Source of the DNA: Hirudinaria manillensis | Lineage: Eukaryota > Annelida > Clitellata > Hirudinida > Hirudinidae | NCBI GenBank assembly: GCA_034509925.1 | Contig: CM067532.1 | Location: forward strand, 5,288,142 to 5,352,141 | Reading direction: 5' to 3' | Length of the DNA: 64,000 nucleotides | The notes under the pieces: generated by a model | What the model saw: the letters and a program-made list of their open reading frames with translations, nothing else | Databases searched by the model: none | Told to the model about the DNA's origin: nothing | Made by a program: the position numbers and the translations under genes | In this document: in pieces, positions 55,448 through 64,000 of the stretch | How the letters are laid out: each line of letters starts with the position of its first letter | Position numbering within the stretch: position 1 is the first letter of the stretch

Positions 55448-58400
55448 ATGGCTGGGGTTTTGTTGGAGTCCCTCAGTAACAGGAACCTGATAGTTCTATT
55501 CTCAGTGCTTTTTGCAGTGCAAATTGTATTTTTTCTCATTGGTGGATTAGTCTGTAAGTTCGGATTAACGCGTTTATTAACTTGTGAACCTAACCTATAC
55601 ATTAAAATAACGCCTCTAGGTGAATAATAACATAGCCAAGTTTTAGCTTTGATGTCATATCAGATCAGATCATAGATTAGAGCAGTTTTAATAGGCGTTA
55701 AGCGGTTAAAATACTGCACTAATATTTGCACAAATCTGCGATTAAAAGTTTATTTTTAGTGATGTTTCAATCGATTTGATTTTAGGCCCAGAACCAAACA
55801 ATGTCCAGTCTCTCCTTGGCAACATGTGCCACAATCCCAAACCTAATGATACAAGCAAATGGTTTGCTAGAGATGAAGATAACTGCAAAGAAACTTCACA
55901 ATTGAACTATGATCTGTACCCCAATTACGAAAAATGGAACATAAAGGATGGACGTGAAATTGTGTTTTCATGGAAGTTTCCTCTGCATAGAGGTGTGGCA
56001 CTAAGCATGTCCCCATGGCATCAGAATATGGTTGCAGTTTTCAAGATTTATTTTGATATGCCACATGATGGAGGTAAAGTCGATAAGTTTCTGGACGTAC
56101 GAATTCTTTGATAACGGAATATTTATTAATATATCAGTGACAGTTATAATGCCAGAAAAGATACTGTTCAATGCAAAATTGGGTTACAAAGATGCAGAAC
56201 AAAAAACTTGGACCGCCATCTCGAGCGGCGAGGGCATTCAGAGGACTCTGAGTTGCGGCCAAAACCTCGAACCGACCGCCAATCACACTCAAGTATTTCC
56301 TTAACAACCTTTTAGCATTAAGGTTTAAATTAATTTTGAAGTTATTTTAATAATTAATAATTGTTCATTAAAGCATATTGGAAACGATCAGTTCGAGTGT
56401 GACTTGATGCCACTCTTTGAACTGGGCAGCGTCCACCACGACGAGTACCTCATCAACCTCGTCATCCCCTCGGACGGGAATCCAAACCTCGGAAGGATCG
56501 ATGACATCTGGGTTTATGTAAGGATTTTCCTGCTGTTTCAATGGATTTTTTAGTTTATTATTTATTATTATTATTGTTATTACCACTGTTATTACCGACA
56601 AGCATTGATTTGTTGCTAGTTTAATAATTTATTTTATTTTAGTGGAATAATCTGGATTGTCTTTGATTTGGCATATTATTATTTGACAGGTTATTCACCA
56701 AAATGGAGGTTTCACTTTCATGTGGTTCACAATTAAAACCATTGTTTTTCCAATCCTTGCGATGACATTTCTTTGGTTTATTTGGAAGTTGTCACAGTTG
56801 AACAGGAAGCCAAATATTCTTGAGAGGTGAGTTGTTAAATGTCTTTGTTAGGATGCAAGTTATTAAAAATAAAAAAATATTTCTTGTTAAATTGCAGTTA
56901 TTAAATAATTTTTAATAGTTTCATAAGCCTGATTATTGCCATTTGCTTGTGTTTTTTTTGTATTTTAAACGTTGTTTGTTGTTCATTTCTGTCTGAATAT
57001 GCGTTTTTAGTTTCGTTACTTTATAACTCTCGTGTTCAATTTGCTATTTGTTCCTTCAGTTGCTTTGACACATTAATAAAGTCATAAGAAAAAAAAAAGC
57101 AACGAATTTCTATTTCAGAACCCTTCTTGCTGTTGGAGCAGCAATGACACTTCTGAATTGTTAGTTTCTACATTTTTTTTAATAGAATAGAAAGAATGAA
57201 TGAATGAATGTACAGTCACACATCGAGACATTGTTTGCCTTTTGTTCCTTTGTTATGAAAGTTTGTGATGTTATCATAAACTACACGGAAATGACGACGG
57301 ACGTGTAGATTATCTTTTGATGTTTTAACTCACACCTCATCACATAATGATAATGTTGATAATTTTTATTTGTTAAATCAAAATAATGCCACGACACCAT
57401 TAAAGATTTCTGGAATGTTGAAATTAAATTTGAAATTTAGTGGAAGTTGGAAGGGAGTTGTTATCAACCATAACGTTGGTCCTTGATTTGCAGTTCCTGT
57501 TGATTGGCTGACCTTGAGAATAAACATGCCCTTCATGCTGCTGTACAGCGACATAAGACAAGGACTTTTCTACTCCGTCCTTCTCTGCTTCTGGATCGTA
57601 TTTGCCGGAGAACATAAGATGGTAGTTGTTGTTGTTGCATTGTCATTGTATTTAGTTGTCATCACATTCAAAATACCAAAATGCCTCTTTTCAACCACAT
57701 TAATGTTTATGCAAACATAGAACTTACAATGATGTTATATATGGAAATATAATGACCTATATGGAAATATAGTGACCTATATCTATAATTTCTAACCATT
57801 GATTAATAAATGTTGTTTTAATGTGCATTTAGATTGATGTTTCTTGTTGTTGATGTTTGTAGGACCAAATGAAAAGAGACACTTTGAAGCATTACAGCAA
57901 ACAACTTGGAGCTGTTGCCAGTTGTTGTATCTGCATGTTTTTGTTTGACATTTGTGAAAGGTTAATCACCATCAGTGTTGTTTTTTAATTATTATTATTT
58001 ATTATTAATTTTAATTGACATAACATTTCCTGTTGTCAATAATTTGACATAATATTAAAAAATGTGAGTGGTTGGTTGGTAATTTAAACTAATCGGATTA
58101 ATTCATGGAACGTCTTGCAGAGAAATTCTGATGAAAGGAATACAATGGTTTAGCTGTTAACTGAATGTTTAGCTAATTATTTATGCCTTGGTGTTATTCA
58201 TTGCTTAACTTTAACATTGAACTTGTGAATGGAGTCAACAATGCTTTCAAGGATGCCTCAGTGTGTTATCAACTATTTCAAGTTGTTTCAATGATTCACA
58301 AGACTACTTTATAATATATTTTTTCCCATATGATGAAATTATTGAAACAATAATAATAATAATTAATGTATTAATGATTTTTCTTTAAACTGGATGTCAA

Positions 58401-59362
58401 CCTAATGAATAATTCAACAGAGGCATCCAATTGACCAATCCATTTTTCTCAATTTGGTCTACAAAATCTGGATCAATCGTGGCGGTAATTTCTTTGGTTT
58501 CGATTTAAATTAGGTTTATTTGTAATTTACGACGGAATCCATTGTAATCATTAAGTTAATTTATCAATTGATTGTAATTTACATTTATCCATGCTTTGAA
58601 TTTGTAGATTTCCTTTGTGGTTCTGGCTGGAGTTTCAGCTCTTGCCTACCTGATCTTCCTGCTGTTCAGTATTGCAGAGGTCTTCAAGAACATTTGCATC
58701 AAGAGATCTGCACTTCCTGGCATGAGTAAACCGAGACAAAAGTATTACAAGGTAAGTGGTCGATGGATTGGTAATACATGCGGAGGCGTGGCTTAAAGGC
58801 ATCGTACCTGTCAATCTTTGTTTACAGAACCTCATGTACCGCTTCTCCTTCCTGATGATTTTCACCATCATTTGTGCTGCCATGACGATGGTCATGTATT
58901 TCTTGGGTCAAGTAGAAGAATCTTTGATGATTTGGGACGCGGAGGTGCACCTCACGAGTGCCGTTCACACGGGTCAGTCTGCACTCGCTTCTATTGTGAA
59001 TATTTAAGTAAGAGGAAAAATTAAACAAAACATTACATAACTTCATCACAATTGTCATCATTAATAATAATAATTAATAATTATCATTAATCAATTTCAG
59101 GTGTCTATGGAATGTGGAATATTTACGTCTTTTTCCTGCTGATTCTTTATTCCCCGTCCATGAAATACACTCCAATCGTACCGAGTTTGTAATTTAATTT
59201 GATTTAATTAAAGCCATTGATTTTAATTCGTTCGTTAACTGATAAAACTTGACCATTTTTTTTGGTGTTACAGTCGATACGAGTTCAAAGGATCAGGTGG
59301 AGTTTTCGACGCTGCCGTCAGAATCTGGATCGCTGTTTGTGCAGAAAACTGCCATCCAGTGA
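55448..59362 (+). CDS. wls: Wntless (Wls/Evi), Wnt cargo receptor
   Basis: Thirteen exons with consistent phase: 55448-55553, 55786-56073, 56138-56292, 56374-56517, 56690-56826, 57119-57159, 57494-57621, 57863-57960, 58421-58484, 58608-58751, 58829-58972, 59101-59184 and 59274-59362. Starts [14 protein letters not shown], followed by TM1 ([20 protein letters not shown]), a lumenal domain, and seven more membrane segments. Diagnostic stretches: [59 protein letters not shown]-like segment [37 protein letters not shown]. Choosing the A/GTTTGT donor at 59185 gives a tail reading [20 protein letters not shown] and ending at 59362. Wntless carries lipidated Wnt from ER/Golgi to the surface. AATAAA at 60128-60133 may be its polyadenylation signal. 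Confidence 0.95.
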
Positions 59363-60605
59363 TTGCTGGAAATGTGTGGGAGGGGGTTGCCTTGCCATGC
59401 ATCCCAATGGATTCATTAGGAAGCATTGAAAGGTGTTACAAGAATCTCTTTCTGAAGACTTTGTAGATTTTTGTTTTTTAGACGAACCAAACCTTGAGAG
59501 AATCAAAAAAGACCTTTTTGGCTTTTTTGAAAGTTCGACACGTTTACGTCGGAACTTATGCCCTCTTAACGTTGGAATATCATGACCACATTTTATCTTA
59601 GTTGCCTGAGTTTTTCTATTGTTTTCACTTATACGGTATACTACCTTCTTATAGAAATGTTGTTGCATTTTACAAAAGAATTGAATTAATTTTGATTCAC
59701 TGTTTGACAATGTTGACATTTACTTAGGACTAACAAGTTGGATGTTTCATGTGCTACATTAGTTTTTCAGATTGTTTTGCTCGAGAATGTCTCTTGCAAT
59801 CAGAAATCATTTGCGACGTCGAAGAAGTTTGGTGGACTTAAATGTTTCAATGTCATTGCTTTTTAAAGGCTTATAAAGCTTTTTAGATTGTCACTTGGCA
59901 TCAATTTTATTTTTAAGATGCACACTCAGTTGGATTTGAGAACTCAACATTTTTGGTTGGGACTAACGGAGTGGTTGGGCGCTCTTTTCCGGCTTGCAAG
60001 TTAGCTCGGCTAAATTCTTGCATTTGTTAATTTTAAACCCAATGTGCACTGCCATGAGTGCCCTCTTAGAGGATCGTTAGATAAATGGGAGAAGCAAAAG
60101 GTGCTGTGATGCATGAAGAGTTATATAAATAAACCTCCCCTATGTAGCTCTTGCTTGCCTGAGATTAAACAAGTTATGAGATAAAATTCGAGCATTTGTG
60201 CCAAGATAGAGGTCAAAATTTGTGATGCTTTGCCCACCATGCAGGTGTTGAAGCTATCCAATTCGGGTGAGAGGTAGGTTTGAACATGTGCACTGGACTC
60301 GATGTGTTCATCCCTGGAACTTAAATAATGGGGAAGGATTGAGTAAGTTTAAGCATTGGTACATCGGAGCAGATAAAAGCTGGCTTAGATCGTGGTGCAT
60401 CGGGTGCCTGTTCTGGTTGCTTAATTTATGGGAAACTTAACTTATACTAAACTTATAGATTTCAAAACATTCTTGTGGTGGATGAATCAACATTAGCAGT
60501 AGAACTGAAGCTATATTAATTATTCTTCAAGTGTTCAAAGGAGCATTCATATCTATTTAGATGTTTCAGTTTGTATCACAAATCTGGAGAGCATCGTTGT
60601 CGCGG
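59363..60605. other. Wntless 3' UTR and intergenic DNA
   Basis: No coding frame is convincing. Contains the candidate AATAAA at 60128-60133. Confidence 0.45.
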
Positions 60606-61680
60606 TCATAAGATGTTGACGACGACGTCTTCCAGTTCATCACAGGAATTGCTTTGGTCATCATAACCAATCATTCCTAAAAATGTATTTTTTAATTCAA
60701 TAAATACATAAATCAGGGACTTTATTTTATTGCAGAAAACTGAGAAAGGCTACTATTCATCACTAATATAATTCATAATTCATCACTAATTACTTTGTAA
60801 GGTATGCAAAGCACTAAATGTCACACAATACGATGATTCAAGAAAGAGGAATGGAAGAAACAATAATGTAATAAATTTAAACAAGTAATTCTATCGGAAC
60901 TCACGAGGTTCGGGAGAAGACGAACCGGCCGAGCAACTGCCGCACTCGCTGCTGACGGAAGGTCCCGATCTTATTCTTCCCCTCGAAGTGTTCTCGAGGT
61001 AATGCACCCTTTGCAGGAGGAAGTCCCTCTCTCTGAGGAGACTTCGTAGCATTTGATCGTGTTCCCTGTCCATGGAGGACATTTCCTATCACAAAATACA
61101 ATCAAGAAATACAAAGGACATTATATAATAGTTTTAATACTTTTTTTTAATAAAGGTATTTAATTAAATACTTTTGTCCTGCTTGCTGAACAAGAGTTGT
61201 CCGTGCAAATGTATTTAAATTTATAAAAAAAATTGCATGTTAAACAAACTGTGATGGCAGAACGATTGAAATATCTTTGAGCTCAGACGACTCACGACTA
61301 TGTATCTTCGACATCTGACGAGAAGTTCCAACGTCGTGCACCTGGAGACGACGCCCCTCGTCGGAACGACTTCTCGAAGTTCCTGCAGGCATTTTCTGAG
61401 GTAGGCCCTCCTTAAATTGTTTGTTTTAACAAATTACAAATTTCAGAATCAAATCATGAAATAAGTATTTTGAAGAGAATGGCAGTGATGCTTAGTTGCC
61501 AACCTGTTCTTTTCCAATTCATTGTGAGTTGTTCTGAAATGTTTATTTTGTCTTAGAATCAGAGAACATTCAGAACATTCATTGACAGCAATAACTCTCC
61601 ACCTGTCGACAGGAAGCTGCCTGCATTTGTTTTTTTGCCTCGTGTGGTTGTTTTGAAATTGTTTTGTTTCGTCTTGATTG
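60606..61680 (-). CDS. MXD/MAD-family bHLH leucine-zipper protein (5' exons not found)
   Basis: Five exons join in phase on the minus strand: about 61680-61603 (NHTRQKNKCRQLPVDR), 61533-61504 (TTHNELEKNR), 61410-61296 (RAYLRKCLQELREVVPTRG, SRCTTLELLVRCRRYIV), 61085-60905 (EMSSMDREHDQMLRSLLRER, DFLLQRVHYLEN) and 60676-60606 (MIGYDDQSNS, ending DVVVNIL). The basic region has the H-x3-E-x3-R pattern for CACGTG recognition; SRCTTLELL corresponds to SRHTTL of MXD proteins. The zipper follows. MXD proteins pair with Max and repress Myc targets through Sin3. The Sin3-interacting N-terminus should lie in a 5' exon within 61.7-63 kb; I did not find it. The tail is short, with a Ser/Cys stretch (SSECGSCSAGSSSPEP). 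The last exon depends on a GTGAGT donor inside the longer ORF that otherwise ends at 60891. Confidence 0.82.
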
Positions 61681-63098
61681 CAAGCAAGGGCATATTCATG
61701 ATCAGTTTCTGGAGATAATAAAATTCTAAGCTTAAAGATTCTCAGCTGCTCAAATAACTTGAATGAAATTGCATAATTTCAAATGCACTGCAGTTATAAA
61801 AGAACATTTAAATTTTGAGAATTGTACTTGGATATTGTGGGTTATGGCTGATTACTCGTGAGGTATTTGATTTATTATTTGAATAATTATGAAAATCCCA
61901 ATTGAATTAGTCAACTGTAAAACTAAGCAAAAATTATCAAACATGTAAATTAGTATGAAAATTTGCATAAAAGCAAAATTTATCAATATTTATGAGTGAC
62001 AAATAGCAATAATCACAATAATTTCCACATAATTCCTTGTAACTAATATTCAACAATTATGTTTTTCATGTAAGTTTGTGAGAATCTCTGGTATCAAATC
62101 AATATGTGGCTGTTGAAGATAATGTTTCAACAAAATATTTTTATAAAACCTTATTTCAGCAGCAAACTGAAGTCCTATATTTAGTTTATAAAAATAAGAA
62201 CAGATTCTTATTATTGCTTGAGTATCTTAAAGCACAAATATCAACAATATACTTTGTGTTAATGATATAATAGGTCATGCTAGAAAACTCAAAAATGAAA
62301 ACGCATCATGATCTTGCTTAAAGTCATTTCAAATCCAAAAAGTAATTTGTCACGTTCCTTCCACAATATTTTGGTAGCATTAATAATAAGTTATTGAAAG
62401 GTTTGTAAACATACGTAGAGATGATGTGTGAAAACTAACGATACTAAAATAGCGCAATGGAGCGCTAACCTTTTGCTTTTTCTAAAAAATCAGCAGCTTT
62501 TAGCAGAAGTGATATGTTCATCATCAGAAATACCAATTTATGTCATGAAAGACTACGATCCAAAGCGCTGAATTCTACTAATACCGTGGCGGTCACCGGC
62601 GGTAATGCCCAACAGCTGTAGACATTTGAAATGTAGGTCACGTCACGTTTTTTTTTGGTAAATTAGAACATTAAAAATACTATTTGCGTTATCCATTAAT
62701 AATATTCCGATTAAGTAATTATACCTTATGAATCAATATTTGACTACAAATATGCCAAGAGACGCGTGTATGAACGGCAAACTGGATATCTTTTCCAAAA
62801 TTTATAACTTAAACGTAATTATTAAATGTCAAACCATTAAATTGATTTTAATAAAACACCTTTTATGTAAGAACGTATTATAATAAATGCTAATTTTCCG
62901 TTATCACAAGTTCAATACTCATTTATTAAATAATTACCCATCTTTCGAAATATTGTAAGGGAGTTGTTTGATAAACTTTTATTTCTATTCTAATATTTAT
63001 TGAATCTTTTTAATAAATGTTCTTTTAAAAATCTAGGATATATTAATCTTAATTTCACAAGTGAAGTCAGTTTTAAAGTTTATTCCTGCTATCGAAGT
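61681..63098. other. Upstream region of the MXD-like gene
   Basis: AT-rich. May contain the missing 5' exon(s) and promoter of the MXD-like gene; GTCACGTCACG near 62638-62648 is a CRE/E-box-like element near a G/C-richer patch (62580-62650) that could be the promoter. Nothing else recognised. Confidence 0.3.
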
Positions 63099-64000
63099 TC
63101 ATGATCTCGGGAGCTGAGAAACTGGAACAACAAAGGTAAATCCTTCGGGGAAAAGGTTTCGTGCATATGGAAGCATGATTTTGTACGACGTTTTTATCGT
63201 TGCTTCCGCCACTCCAGTTGCTGCTGCTATATCTGAAACATTAAATTTTTATTTACATAAAATAGAATAACATTATATTATTTAAATCGTTAAATTAATT
63301 ACCAGCGATGGGCTTAGTAATACCTCCAGCCAATACGGCCATGTATATCGAGGCAGCTGCCAAGGTTATTGGGCTCCGACTGAAAGAAACCATTTTGTTA
63401 ATGGGGAATATTAGGATAATTTGAATATTAATAAATAAATGACCCTCACCTCACTAATTCATTTATAGATTTCAACTTGCTGGATATGTGCTTGGCGGCC
63501 ATTTCAATGTTTTTCGGAAGACTCAGGAAAGAACAGAATCTCGACTAAAATATTTAAATGCGTCATAGATTGAAAAGCCATGATAATATAGGAGCATATT
63601 ATAGATAATGCAGGTATTATTGGAAAATAAATAATTACTAAGATTTCGAACCATAAAATCTCCTGATGAGACAACATCAACGGACGTTTGAAGCCCTTTC
63701 ATCAGTACTTGGTAACCTCGGTGAAGGTCCTTCTTTGAAACGCTCGATACTCCGCATATCTCTGAAAGTAATTGTACGTTAGATGCAACGTCCTTTTGAA
63801 TGATTAATTAACAAGTTCATTATTAATTAATTTACCCTTTGTAGTCCTGGGAATGTTTGCTTTCCTGCACGCGAGGAAGATGCAAGCCGCTGAAAGAATC
63901 TCGAAACCCTTTTTTCTGGTGATTTTAGCTTCGTAAAATTGCTTGTACGTGTATTTGGCATTATCCTGTAACGTTTATTAATGTACATATTAATTTACAT
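63099..64000 (-). CDS. TFIIB: Transcription initiation factor IIB (partial, 5' end outside window)
   Basis: Five short exons on the minus strand read in family order: YTYKQFYEAKITRKKG and ILSAACIFLACRKANIPRTT (about 63965-63838), EICGVSSVSKKDLHRGYQVL and LQTSVDVVSSGDFM (about 63762-63653), FLSLPKNIEMAAKHISSKLK (about 63545-63450), SPITLAAASIYMAVLAGGIT (about 63380-63303), and ATGVAEATIKTSYKIMLPYA, NLFPEGFTF, ending PVSQLPRS with a stop at 63099-63101. These match the two cyclin-like repeats of TFIIB (EICAVSRISKKEI; SPISVAAAAIYMA; DLFP..F.F..PVD.LP). TFIIB bridges TBP and RNA polymerase II at the promoter. The zinc ribbon and B-finger lie beyond the right edge. The sequence is rather diverged (for example TGVAEATIKTSY). 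TTTATT at 63079-63084 is a likely polyadenylation signal. Confidence 0.93.

Overview
This is eukaryotic nuclear DNA from an invertebrate animal: AT-rich, with short GT-AG introns, abundant microsatellites and decayed retroelements. Recognisable genes include a contactin with an N-terminal C-type lectin domain (an architecture known from insect Contactin), Wntless, Rab11, MORN4/retinophilin, CPT2, TMEM115, SSUH2, TFIIB and an MXD-type bHLH-Zip factor. An arthropod is the best guess; the species cannot be named from sequence alone. Coordinates below give gene spans; most genes are split into several exons whose boundaries were read by eye from splice consensus, phase and homology.

Layout. 1-1045 (-): truncated acidic, Ser-rich ORF, unrecognised. 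4.5-12.0 kb (-): full contactin gene (signal peptide, CTLD, six Ig, four FN3, GPI tail). 13.1-16.5 kb (-): GRDP/DUF1399 protein with a very long (TTTA)n tract in one intron. 17.6-19.5 kb (-): one unrecognised coding exon and a possible small secreted peptide. 20.8-26.1 kb: a graveyard of non-LTR reverse transcriptase fragments, a decayed DNA-transposon ORF and a Tigger/pogo-like remnant. 28.2-29.4 kb (+): TMEM115, tail to tail with CPT2 (-, 29.9-35.9 kb). 36.5-42.9 kb: a duplication patchwork holding a copy of the SSUH2-side 5' exon, a roughly 170-bp degenerate tandem repeat, and a near-identical but 3'-truncated copy of contactin. 43.1-46.2 kb (-): SSUH2 homologue. 46.3-47.4 kb (-): unresolved exon(s), one frame with an MBD5/6-like Cys motif. 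47.4-51.9 kb: microsatellites and apparently non-coding DNA. 52.0-53.4 kb (+): Rab11. 53.9-54.6 kb (-): MORN4. 55.4-59.4 kb (+): Wntless. 60.6-61.7 kb (-): MXD-family repressor. 63.1 kb to the edge (-): TFIIB.

The genes are mostly unrelated housekeeping and signalling genes that happen to be neighbours; there is no operon-like logic. The most distinctive feature is the partial direct duplication of contactin: the second copy keeps the upstream region, signal peptide, lectin domain and Ig1-Ig5 with open reading frames, but breaks a few bases beyond the Ig5 splice donor. If expressed it would yield a soluble, anchorless contactin. A second duplicated block (about 0.6 kb, a putative SSUH2 5' exon) flanks the same copy, and a nucleosome-sized tandem repeat lies between the two blocks.
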